This document shows positions 25,701 through 39,050 of a DNA stretch of 64,000 nucleotides, piece by piece (positions within the stretch are counted from its first letter, which is position 1; each line of letters starts with the position of its first letter). The position numbers and the translations under genes were made by a program. Origin of the DNA: Lingula anatina (Eukaryota > Brachiopoda > Lingulata > Lingulida > Lingulidae); the NCBI RefSeq assembly GCF_001039355.2, contig NW_019775613.1, positions 894,265 to 958,264 of the forward strand. The letters run 5' to 3'. Under the pieces are notes generated by a model. It was not told the DNA's origin, did no database searches, and saw only the letters and a program-made list of their open reading frames with translations.

Positions 25701-27208
25701 CTTATCGTTATTTTTCTACTAATGCCCATTGCTATGACTCCATTAAAATTGTTTTATTGAATCTACTTCTTGAATAATCAACTAATATAATAATTACTGT
25801 ATCAACTTTTTTCCTTGGATAGCACCTGGTAAATAATTTGGGGGGATCATAAATGATCATAAAAAAGCAGTATGATTATGAAAAACCATTTGTTGTAGCA
25901 CCAAATCCCAAACCGTCATGGCAATTAAAACAGCACAGAAGATTAAAATATTTGAAAATATTATAAATATCAGCAATATAGGAGAATTTTCACAAATCCC
26001 TTTCAAATATTAACACACACACATGTAAATATATTTTTATTACAAATAAATTGCCTCTATCCGTGTAAAAGAAATTCATATTATTAATATATATTCATAA
26101 ACAGCTCAAAATAAAAGTGAATTCCCTTAATATCCCATAACATTAAAACCAATAAAAGCCCTTTTTTATGCTGAGAAAAATCATGAAATCATAGAATCAC
26201 TATAGGCAAAAAGGCATTCTTGATGACAGCGTACATAAAATGATAAAATGAACACTATAACCGATCTAAAATGTAAAGCCATCTGTGTAAACTTGAGTAA
26301 ATACCTCACACATAAAATAAGAATTATGTAATTCATTATAGTATTTATAAATATCATTTGAATTGATCTAAGTGTTATTATCTACATGGTTTATAAATAT
26401 TCCAAAATGAACTTGCAAGCACCTGATATGAGCAATTTGGCATATCAAAATTTAACAGATCATTTGAGAAATAAAAAAACACCTGTACATTGGGTCACAT
26501 GTTTCCAGTCTTGTCAACTGCCTGTAGCCATTCCCTGTCAGCTTGTCGTTAATGGTTTTATGTAAATCTGGAAATTTTTGAAAAACAAATTTAAGATGCA
26601 ACAAACACATTGGACATTTGATAATTTCACTCTCTTACCACCACCAGAAAATATTTCCTGTACAGAACATTTCCAATGCATGAACTTGAAAATTTTAATC
26701 ACAATGACTTTACTTAGATTTATATAAGTAAAGATAGATCGTTTTGTATACATTATTTAAAACAACTAAAGCCTTTAAACTTTATTTACTGTTTATGTGC
26801 ATTTTCCTCACCCCAACTTTCAGAGTTTACAGTCACATAATTTTATAGTATCAGCTTGGGCATCTGCCATTTCCAATCATTCTACTGAAAATTACAGACC
26901 AATACCAGGCCTACCCAGGTCTACCACACTGCCCATTTTCAATGTGTGCGTCAGTACGCATTTCACAGTATCATACCCAGAACAAATTTTGAGTGGTGAT
27001 GCAATACTTTCCAACCCCGCCGAGAATCATCACTATCTCATCGCGCACTTGGCAAGAGGGGTGTAGCGTCTGATACTTTGAAGTGCATACTGACGCGCAC
27101 CTTGAAAACGGGTAGTGTGGTCCGATCTACCGGTGGATTCAGGATCATTCTGTGCTGAGTCTGGTAGTTAGGTAGGCCTCAATACTGATAATTGAGATGA
27201 CTTTCCAG
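22728..27208. other. 4.5 kb between convergent genes (3' UTRs and repeats)
   Basis: This lies between the nicotinamidase stop and the end of the MGAT4 coding region. AT-rich, with no frame carrying a recognisable domain. The left part is likely nicotinamidase 3' UTR and the right part MGAT4 3' UTR or a last short exon. It contains a MITE right end (about 24520-24586) and an inverted-repeat element (26899-27190). Confidence 0.5.
26899..27190. mobile_element. Inverted-repeat element related to repeats at 59.0-59.5 kb
   Basis: The left arm (about 26923-26985, CCCATTTTCAATGTGTGCGT..) is the imperfect inverse complement of the right arm (about 27075-27140). The reverse complement of the right end, AGGCCTACCTAACTACCAGA then CGGTAGATCGGA and CGTTTTCA, matches sequence near 59021-59110 and 59361-59460. 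One dispersed non-coding family is therefore present in at least three places. Confidence 0.65.
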
Positions 27209-30200
27209 TTACAATGTACCACTCAAATTCAGGGTGCTTTTTCTTACCTCACTGAGGATAACCCATGCCTTGCTCTCAGACTTCACATGCAGTCTTAACT
27301 CCAATATAGGACCAAGAGCAGCTCCAACATCCCCCTTGGCCACGCTATTAACAAACTCCCCCATGATCAGGTAGCCGTCGTTTGTGCGATTGTACTGTTG
27401 GTAGTTCACGTCATTGGTCAGGATGCCATCTTGTTTTTGTGTGTGCGAGTATGGCATGATTTCAACAGTTGTGTTATACAACTGATCCCCAGGGTGCTCC
27501 GGATTACCACTTTTGAAGTAAAAGCTACAAAGATAGGTAAGAATTAATAAATAGATTCATTTTATGGAAAATTCTGACTTCTTTTGTGGGCCTGAAGAGT
27601 GTCTTTCTCACCTGCTGAGTAGGGAAGGAGACTGAGCTAGACATTTTGTTTTGGGAAAAAAAAAAAAAAAAAACTACAAGTGATGACAATGCACTATTTA
27701 ACACTAGTACAACCACAATGCTAAAAACTACAAATAACTAGAGGATCAGAGAGGCGATACCGCCTCCGAATATTATTATAGGTGACCTAAATCCAAGAGA
27801 TGGGTACGGGGGCCCTTACCGTCTAGGAGGAGAAGCGGTAACGGTAGCCGTCCGGCGGAGCCGCAGGAGCCGGCAGAGCCGGCAGAACGATACGGACGGG
27901 ACTAAAACCATGTGTACCACCAGCGCTAACGCTGGTGGTACAATTATCAAAACTTTCATTTAATCAAAGGCAGCAATTTTTCCTGAAAACTGCTAAAAAA
28001 TATAATTTAGTGGCCTGAAGGTCCTTATCAATGAACAAAACATTCATTAATTCTCATGCGAACATTTTCTGCATATCACGGTATGGAAAAATCACCGAGG
28101 ACTTGCTTGTTGACTTTAGTTAAAAACCCTGAAAGCGAGCAATGTTATCTCACCTCTCTAATGCTATTGGTGGATTAAACCTGAAGATGCACATATCGCC
28201 AGCTTTGGGAAAGGTTCCCCAGAAAAAGTCCAGGCCCAGATAGGCATCATCCAGGGAGTATTTCTGGTATTTTTCTATCGTGGTGGACACCTCAGCTGGA
28301 GGGTTGGTGTGGGGATGATGGAGCTGAGCCTTGCCAAAGTCCTTGTCCTGGTAGAACAAAATATATGTCTGAGGTTTTTATTTGGATTTTTATTATCTTT
28401 AGTATCCCATAGTCAAATCTCACCATGTGTTCAACAAGCCTAAGGTTCATATCTACTGTAATAAATTTAACCTGCAATAGAAATCTCTCATTTGTAAAGA
28501 TTTAGGAGAAGAAGAGGATTAAATAACAATATATGACTAATGGACACGTTTTGATTTGTTGAAGGTAATAAAAACAAGGCATGACTATTGGGATTAGTTC
28601 AATTTGATCTTTAGCATTTAATAGACAAGTCTCACATGTTCAAAGACATATGGCTTGGCTTTTTGGATTAGATTATTTCCAGCATCAAGTGAATGTCTCA
28701 TCTTGAAACATAATGAAATATTGATTTAGAATCCTTATTACAATATGCAAAAAAAGGTTAAACCAGACTGTTTCATTATATAAAACAAACTTGGGGAATA
28801 TTTTTGCAATACATTAAATTACCATATTTTTGAGAAATTTCATGTTGCATTGACATATGCCTGACCCATGTCATTCTTACTTTCAATTTCTGCACTTTTC
28901 CCTTCAGTGAAGAATGCATTCCAACGTGCTGAAACAGGGAGGGTTTGAAGCGGCGGCGTAAACTGCTCTTCATTCGGTCGCAGTATTTCTGACAAAAAAG
29001 TCATTTCAAAGACTGCTTTACACTGACACAGGAATAAATAAGTGCATTAGTAAAACATGTGATTCATAGATTCTAAGTACACTTTTGAAAAATTTGTTTC
29101 ACATTTTCAATACATGATAGTAACAGGAACTTAAACCTTGGTTTATTCTAACTCAGTTAAAACAAATAACATATGAAAATTTCCTGAAATTTTTCTGTTA
29201 TGTATCTTTTTCCTTATATTTCTCCCCACACGATAAACAACAAGGCATAAACAGCACTTGTATATTCATTTCCTTATTCATTTACTCACTGCATCCTTCT
29301 CTGGACTACACAATTTGACAAACAGATAATGGTCCAGTAGCCAGTCTATGGGCTTCTCTGTGTAGAACATCAGGATAAACTCTATCAAGTATGGCAAATC
29401 AGCAGACTTGAACATCTTCCCTGGAATAATAAAAATTATAATAATAATGATAATAATAATAATGCAACAATTAGATTACACCCGTGGGCTTGAGTATCAA
29501 AATTAACACTTCATTGTCCAGCAAAAAAAGCGAACATGTGCCAGTTAACACAATTCACTACATATTTCTTTCATTAAACATTAAACATTTAACAATTTAC
29601 GAAACACTCAAAATGTAGCATGATATTAACAATACAATAATATTTGAAAGTGGCACAAATTGATACAAAAAACAACATAGAGTTGCCAGTTGTCTGTATC
29701 ACTCTATCTACTAATATGTTTTCAATATTGTCCCATGCACAGCTCATATTCCTATGACCATGAATGTTTCAATCCAGTCTACAGCCAATTTACCAATGAA
29801 GCCCAGGTATGAGAACTCCAGCAGTAGCCAGTCATCTGTCTTCTGGCTGAGAGCAAAGTTCTTCATGATGGTCACGTAACCAGACTTGGCCATGACATCA
29901 TCTTCCAGCTGGAAAAGAAAGAAATTATCGCACCCAATGCTGCAGTTACTGTGTCACATGTAACGGCATATCATGAGTTAGTACAATCATGCCCTATATA
30001 ACTCAGAGATGAAACTGCCATTTAAAAGTGAAAAAAGCGGAAAATAGGCCAATGGTATTTTTGGCTCCTAAAAAGTCGGAAATCCACCAATAGTTGGAAA
30101 AATCTCATCTCTGATAATTTCAAGAACTGGATGGGTTTTGCTCTAAATATATATATGATACTGTGGGTTTCAGATGTTACTAAAAACTGACCCCAATTAT

Positions 30201-32547
30201 CAGCATTTCTCTCAGTCTATCTCTGGATTGATTTGATATAAATTTTCCAACAGTTAAGTTTGCAACACAATTTCACTGCTTCAAAGAGTACACGGCGTTT
30301 TATTAAAGAATTCACATCTAAATCTTCTTACCTGTACATAATACGTCCCCCTTGTTCTGGCATACATCCATAGATACACAAAGTCCAGGTTTTGTTTACT
30401 TCTCCATCTGAAATAAAGTGTGAGACAAATATGATGTGAGTAAATACTGGTTGGCTGGTTGATGAACAGATAGCCTAGCAGTCAAAATGAAAATAAGTCC
30501 ACTTTGTTATTGTTAAATCTAAGTTAGGTTCAAAATTAAAAAAAAAAAAAATTGAAAATAAGCAAACAAACGATATGGACATAAATCTTAAAGCGATTGA
30601 AAAGTCATAAATATTTCCAGTAAAGCATTATAATATTTGTAAAAAATTAAAAGATTTAGCATTACTTATGCATGAACCAACCAAAAGTAACAGGGGCATA
30701 TCTACAGAAAAGTTTACTAACAACTATCACATCTGACAGCTGCAAGAAGGTAAAAAAAAAAAAAAAAAAAAAAACTGTGAGTGGTGCCCTCTTCAAATGG
30801 CACCCCAGGGTAAACACCCCCAGGTTATTGTCGCTCACCTTGTCCTCTCCTTGGAGTCCCCCAGGGTCTCCTTTATGCTGTCCAGATCAGGGTAATAGGA
30901 GGCAGAGGGTCCCAACACCTCAATAAGACCTGAACCCACTTCATCTGGAAAACTGATGCCAGGATATATTATATTATATTATATTATATTATATTATATT
31001 ATATTATATTATATTATATTATATTATATTATATTATATTATATTATATTATATTATATTATATTATATTATATTATATTATATTATATTATATTATATT
31101 ATATTATATTATATTATATTACAACATTCAAAATAAGTTAATTACATCTAAATGTAGAAATACTAAAAGGAAGTTGCATTTTGTATACATCTTCAGATTG
31201 AACACCTTTGCTTGATTAAACTTTTTTATGCAGACTGCACATATACATGCTTTCTCTGCAGACACCATCACATCTGAGACTAGGGTGGAAGAGGCAGTAT
31301 AATTAACTTCAGGTGCATTTGAAAACAAAACTTTCTATAGGTGTCCATAACAGCTACTCACTTTGACTTGACCAGCTCTGCCTGGCTCTGGATGTACTTC
31401 ACATCATAGGGCTGAAAGCAGAAATTTTATTATTAAAAGTAAAATTGCTAGTAATAGTATGAACAGGTTCTTCTTATTAAATAATATACATGGGCTTCTT
31501 TGTTAATTTACCCCGTTACTTGAGGTATCCTATCCTGGGATTTCCAATCAAATCTAATTTTCAAAAAAAAAAAAAAAAAAAAAAAAAACTTACTCACAAA
31601 TCCTTGCTCAGCCATCCCTGCACTTGGATCTGAGGTTTTATAACATTATTTTTGTAAATCTTAATTTAAAAATTTTAATTTAAAAATCAAATAATTTAAT
31701 TCTAAATGCCTGGCCTGTCACATAGACCATCAAGTCTTCTGTACATTTTAGAAGGAAACATTGACATCAGGTACTTCATTTTTTTTTTTTTTTTTTTTGT
31801 GTTGTTGTTGTTTTTAACGTCTGAATTGAGAAAGATATTGAGCAGACAAAGACAATTTTATTTTGGGATATTTTCAAATATGAATAGTATAATTTACATT
31901 AAACAAAAAAAAAAAAAAAATTAAATCACCTGAATATTTCTTTTAACTGTTCAATATGGTTTTCTTTCTTAAAGTAGTAAATTAATCAGTAATTTTATGA
32001 CACAGCTGGTTGCAATTTACTTTAAGCTATATTAGCTTGAGAAACAATAATCTATCAAAATGAATATATTTGAAAGAAAAAGGCATTAAAAAGAGAAACT
32101 GCATCACTTACCATACCATACTTCACGAAAACATCACGACTCAACATAATTAATGTACCATTATATAACAATGGTGAACCCAAATGTAATCACTAACAGC
32201 TGTCACTGAATTGTATTTTCTATAAAGTTTCCCATCCCTTATTCCTTGTTGAACTGCATACTAAATTCCATTTTTTGTATGGGTTTTATTATACCGTTTA
32301 TGGAGATATAGTCAGGCTCAAAAAAATAACCTCAACAGAAAATAAAATGATTTTTCTAGTATCAGTCATGCTGTTCAAGTTTTGTCAATAAAATCAGATG
32401 TTATAAGCATGCATGATAAGTACATGAAAGGGTAATTTACTTTTTACTTGGAAATCGGGATGCTTTTGGGAATAAGATTCAACATGAAGAGCCATCTTCA
32501 CTTTTACTTTAAGAGTTAGTCAAAAAGGCCTTGCAAGCATGCTTGCT

Positions 32548-32578
<31 letters not shown>

Positions 32579-35500
32579 CTGTGTGTGTGTGTGTGTGTGT
32601 GCACGTGCATATGTGTGTTAAAAATTCAAGCCACATCTGGTAAATGTTCAGGCTGATTTTAAAAATTTGAAAAATAAATAAATAATATTTATACAAGCCA
32701 TTTAAATCTACCTTTACTTTTCAAGAATTAAAGTAAATTCATACTATTTGACATGTGAAAGGGAGGGACTGCTATCTATGACATTTCTTTGGCAGAAAAT
32801 GGAAATACTTAAAAGACTGTTTGAAGATTTCTAAGATGAGAAGAGGTTTTGGGTTTCGAGTATCTAAAAGTATGTTCAATTCATTCCAGTGGTGTGAAAA
32901 TGCTAGCAAACCAAACACATTCCATCAATATTAACAATGCACTCTCTGATTGCTTCTCTAGTTGTAAATATCACACAGTCAATCATACCTACCTCTGCTA
33001 TTAACACAACCAGCAATGTATCATTCTTTTCTTCTTCATTGAGGTTATCCACCAGCGACCTCAAAGTATCCAATAAATAGCTGTTTTTCTCTCTCTTCAC
33101 TGAGGGAATGCCAACAACGATTGATACTGGAAAAATAGCATATTTATCAATAAGTTATTTGATTAATAAGATGTGATATGGAAGATGTTGTTCCCATTTT
33201 TTTTCTCTCGCTCTCATACCACTATGTGACCATAAAAATGTAAAATATATTTTTGACAAACATTACGGATTATTAAGTAACTTTTTAAAAAACAGTGGGT
33301 TTAAAAAGCGAAAACAATCAATCTGCCACTATTATGTGTAGCCTACTGATTGCCCCATAGAAAAAGCAAACCAATGGACAATAACAGAGGAAGCAGACAG
33401 TTGGTTTAATGTGTCAATAGAATAGTACTGGAAATGAACCACTAATTGATCATGAATTGTATTAGAATACATGTAGTACTGGATATGAACCAATAATTGA
33501 GTATGTATTTAACTGGAGAGATAAGTAATGGCAGACTCAAAGGTGAATCAATGAAACTGAGCATGATTATATTCAGAACGGATAAACAGAATAATCCAGA
33601 ACACCTTCATAATTTCAAATAGATCTACACAGCATCAGATCAATCATATTATGTTTTGTATCAAGAACCAATCATCACTTGGAATAAGTCATTCTCTCTC
33701 GTATTTTCTACCATATATAATCACATGCTCTGCTTTAAACAATAACCTGCCATCTTTTATACTTTGTAACTGCAAAACAATTTATTTGCAAATTACTTCA
33801 TCATAGTTCACAAAAAATATCATACCAAACTCACTTTTAAAAAATTCTTTAAACTAGATGTAAGCAAGTATTCTCAATAATCTGAAAGGTCACACAATTT
33901 ACCATTGGTTCATACTTTTGAATATGGAGAGCTTACTCAGCACGGTGAATATAAAAATTATAATGCAATAATTCTGTCAATACTAGTACAGGTTATAAGC
34001 AAATTATAATATGCAGCTAAGGGATTCTAAAGGATTCCTTATAATAGCAAGAATATTCCATGAAACTGTTTTCAAAATTAGACATCATGAAACAAAATTA
34101 CCATTATTTGAAGTGACGGTTCAGTCTGAGACCCATAATTTTTATTGTCTTAAACATTCACAATTTCTATCAACTAAATTTCCCAATATAAATAAATCAA
34201 CAGGCCAAATGTAGTCTAAAATTGCAGTTATAAGTGAGAATGGAAAGAATTCAAAGCAATAGTGTCTTTTTCCCTCCACTGGGAATCAAGGCAATGAACA
34301 GTAGTGAAACTTCCATTTCAAGATCAATCATCACTCACAATTACCAACAGAACAGCAATAAGTACAGCCTTTCTATACCCATTAATATGAGAAAGAGCTT
34401 CCAACAGATACTGACAATGCAAGACAGATACATATATATTATTTAAAACAATGTGTCTTAACATGAAGGGTATACATTACAGCAAATACTGTATTCATAA
34501 ACATATTCCAACTATAACATCTGGAGTATTGGTGGACCCAGTCTAGGCAGCCTGACTTTCAGAGATAACAGGAAACTAAGGGCTTATTCCCAATGACACT
34601 ATCATTCTATGTAGATGGTTCCAACTCTGCAGGGACTCTTGCTGAATGCAATCGGATTAACAGAAAACATACCTCCTCCTTGCATTGAGTTGAACACAGA
34701 AAAAACATTGCTTATATGAACAAGTTGGAAACAAGAAGAAAAGTGCTAAGCCATTAATCTGATTGTATTCAGCAAGATGCCCTTTCATCTTAGGGTGTAT
34801 TCCCAGAGATTTAGATCGATCCAGGGATTAAGATTTAGATCGACCTAACTCCCTGGGTTTCACGCTAAATTGCAGTCAGCCGAGCGTGCACCATAGTTAA
34901 TTACCTCCTTACAGCTTTCAGTAGGCGGGACAGACGCCTAAGCCAGCTAAGCTGACAGTAATCTAGTGAGACTCCCCACAGGGATAGATCGATCTAAAAT
35001 CTATGGAAATGGGGTCTTTGTCCTAGTATATAAAAATTTCATTGGGGGGATGATATCGAAGGATTCTTACATTTTTTCAAGTCTATATGCATTTTAGCTT
35101 TAATATAACTACATGATGCATGGATTATTGCAAAGCAAAGATTTATATTACTAAATATATTGTTAAAAAATCTCTTCACAATGTAAAATGTGTGTACTGT
35201 GGGGTAGCTTTATTTGGAACCTAAAATTGACAAGCATACCTACATCATAAAAAAAACCCTCTTTATACTGTATAAAAAGAAAGTGGCAGTCATATTCATC
35301 TTTAATCTTTGAGACAAAAGATGGCTCTTTTCACAAAATATCAATGATATTTCAGCCCCCAAACCATAGGCAACAGGGAGGAAGAGAAAACACATGCTGT
35401 TGGAAGATATGAGTTTACTGAATAACAAATATAATTGAAGTGGAAATTAACAGTTGATTCCAAATAAATACAACTCTCTGCAATTTCCTCTTAAAATCAT

Positions 35501-38500
35501 GACTCATTGTTTCAAATCCTGTTACTATCTACAGGCTAATTAATTTTTGAGAATTCAAACACTTCCTGACTCGAGGGGATCTAAATGATTCATATAGATG
35601 TCTCTAAATCTCTACTGTTCCATAACCATGCATTACCTCATGCTGAGACACTCACAGGTGTCTATTTAGTAGCAGCCGGACTGGCCTATTCGAAACTTAA
35701 ACTAAACATTAATAGGCAAGCCTGCCTCAGGAAAAGATTTGAAAAACTGGCAAGAACTGCTCACATATTTCTCAAGACCAGTCAACATTGAGATTTATTT
35801 TTTTGCTCTAAATCAAAAATATATAATTGAGTAAGCATATATTTTTCTCATGTTTTCTCCTTATGTTTTCATGAAAATATTCTGATCACCCCAATTTCAT
35901 ATTCAAAATACACAGATCTTGAAAAAGCATGTTTTCCATGAAGCCAAATATATTGAATGGTGTATGGACCCCCGCACTTTCTAAATGGGTGCTTAAAGAA
36001 AATTTAAATGTAGTCAAATTCACTGAACCAACAGCCACAGACCAGTAATAGTATCTTGAGGACAATCAGCCAAACTTGGAAATCATCCATTATTCAAAGC
36101 CCATTGCGTCAATGTTTAACTTGAAACACCTGTGACTTTGGGAGCAGAAGTCATTTCATTTTACGCCACACTACACTTCTTTCTCTTTTGCAAAAAAAAA
36201 AAAATCTCATTTTGAGAATTTTATTTGTTCTTTTTTTATCATATCAATCATTTTATGTTATAAAATGGGTAAAAAAAAATTAAACAACATTATGATGAAA
36301 ATATTGCAGGTTTGATAAAATTTTATATAATTTGAGAAAATCACGTAATTGTTGAAAATCAGGGTGCATGTAGAAGTATTCAAGTGCACAGCTGGTTTTG
36401 GTTATTTATTTTATACTCAGTTTGCTAAATAAAACAACATAAAATTACAAGGTGAGAAAACAGCATAAAATTTTTATAGGATGAGAGAGCTGACATGTGC
36501 ACAACTGCTGCAAAATAAAACATCTATTAAAAATAAATATAAAACAAGGCAGCAAAGCTGTCAAATGTACAGACAAAAAGCAGAAAATAATGGTGTACAA
36601 AATAGGCTATTGTCAATTCTGATAATTTTTTTACAACATTGTTCTTGACATTTATCTCTTATAACATCTATGTCTGTACATAAAAATAAAGTCTTAAGAT
36701 TTGGTCTCAGTTCAGACAGATAAAATCAGAGCCCATTTAAAAAATACAATTTTCAAAAGTTTATCTCAATGATTTAAAAATCCAAAGATAATAGGAAAAA
36801 CAACTGACAGAGCTGCTCTACTGGTCCAGCTAGATTAGTAGCTTAAGTATTTAAAAAATCTTGATACTACAGACTATTATAAACTTGCATTTAATTTAAT
36901 GAAATAAAAAATTATCTTATACAAACCTCCTGTTCTACCCCTAGAGATCCTAAAAGCTGGTGACAGTGCTTCAATGCGGCCATTCAAATGTGTCAGTTCA
37001 TGGAACATATCAGGGGGACGGATGGCATCGTAGCTCAGACTGGTCAGTAAGTCCCTGTACTGCGACCTGAGAGCAGTACTGATGCTGAAATAAAAATTAA
37101 AAAAAATATATATGTAAATACATATTAATTACACACATATTTGTGGGAGATATTCTTTACACCACACAAAAAACATACATATGTAATTGATAGTTATCAT
37201 TGTGGCTTTTTGAAATTTAAAAACCATATGCCATGTTTAGGATAAACTGTCATTGTTTTGAAAACCATTTGAAAATTCATAACTGTGCACGGCATGATGA
37301 ATGTCGTTTACAGTCTGTGCTAAAAGATTTTTTGACTACTAACCCTTTGGATTAGCAGGGTGTAACAGTGGGAAAGTGTTACAATAATAAAATTTAAACT
37401 TTTGCCTATATCCCTGTGCCTCTTTACTGGTAGTTGGACAATTGCCTCAGACTATGGCCTAACAGTACCGAGTACGTTTATCACATGAAAAATTCAAAAA
37501 TTAACTGAAATACATGTTGGAATGCCATCTACAGAATTTCCACTGAATAAATAACTTTAAATTAAAGGTGATGCTAACACTTAGCATTAATGTTATAGCA
37601 ATGCAATATGTTGTATAAATTCTATCATAAAATGTGCCAATAATACGGCCTCTTTGCCTTTCAACATTAAAAATTTACTTCACCTTTGTGTCAAAATGTG
37701 AAGCAAATAAAAAACCATGTTATATTTAAATACTAGAGAGAGAAACCTTTCAATGTTTTATGAACAGCTATTCTCATCTCTCCATTTTTATTATTATTAT
37801 TGCTCAACTGAGAATAAATAACGCTCCTTTAAAGGGATAATAACTCTTAGTTTTGGCCAAAAAATGAATTTTCCTGGAGTAAACAACAATTTTCTCATTC
37901 TTACCAATGGTTAATGAATCTGTTTTTACATTCAAAGTTAGTCCCTGTTTTTTTTTTTTCTTAAGAGATTATAACAAAAAAAGATTAAGAGATTATAACA
38001 GAGTATAGCCATCAATGTAGGTCACGTGGTCTAAAGACAAGCTCAGATATCAGAATAATAGCTATAACTGCTGTTTTGTGGTAAAACAGAATGAATTATA
38101 TTTCTATGAGTTGTTCACAATGTGTTTACTGTGAAATATAGATCTCATACGAAGAGTTATTTTCCCTTTAACTTAAAAAAAAAAACCTGTGCAGAATCCA
38201 TAGGTACCGGATAATTAACCTTTTGGCATTATAAGACATTTCTTTCTGCCATTATGCAGCCCGTGCTCTCAATGGCCAACTTTAAAATAATTGCTCAAAT
38301 GTCAGGCATAAAGGCTGTTTTTCCAAATACTTGGAGTGGAAGCTTAAGTCATTAAGGCAGACAAGATTATAAGTGAACTTAAAAAAAATTAATTTTAAAA
38401 AAATGTACTGCTTCAAAACACAAACACTATTGTTGAGTTGGTTTATACTTTCCAATGAATACGATCATTATTTTTGGAAGGTAAAATTTGCATGTTTTTC

Positions 38501-39002
38501 TTTACATGCTAGCTTTGTACTGACAAAAACATGACATTTAGCTTGAAAAGCGTGTAAATATATGCTGGTATATATATTCTATCATTCACATACGGGCATG
38601 TTAATTATTTAAATAGGAGATTTCAAAAGTAGTAGTGTGCAGCTGATGTATAATTGATGTTAAGTATGATTATTCAAAGTTAAATATTTCTGTAGTAAAT
38701 GACATGTCTGATTATAGGATAACTATAGGATTATGAGTAATAACGCTGTTTCCACATGATTTTCATAGATTTACCACTGAAAATATAAGACGGAGGGAAG
38801 CTGTATACCTGTGAAAACCATGAGGAAACAGCAGCAGTGCTCAAAACTGTATGTAGATATGGACCCCTATATTTTTATTGGTAAAATGCAGGATTGCACA
38901 GGCTTGAATTGTGTATAATTTCAAGAGAGTCTGAGAGCAAATAAAGGTATAAGAAATATAGCAGAGAACATCTGTCTAGGGTGTGATATCCATATATACT
39001 AA

Positions 39003-39050
<48 letters not shown>

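Noticed and set aside
30956-31141. YIILYYIIL repeat protein
   Set aside because: Translation of the ATATT satellite, with no independent coding evidence.
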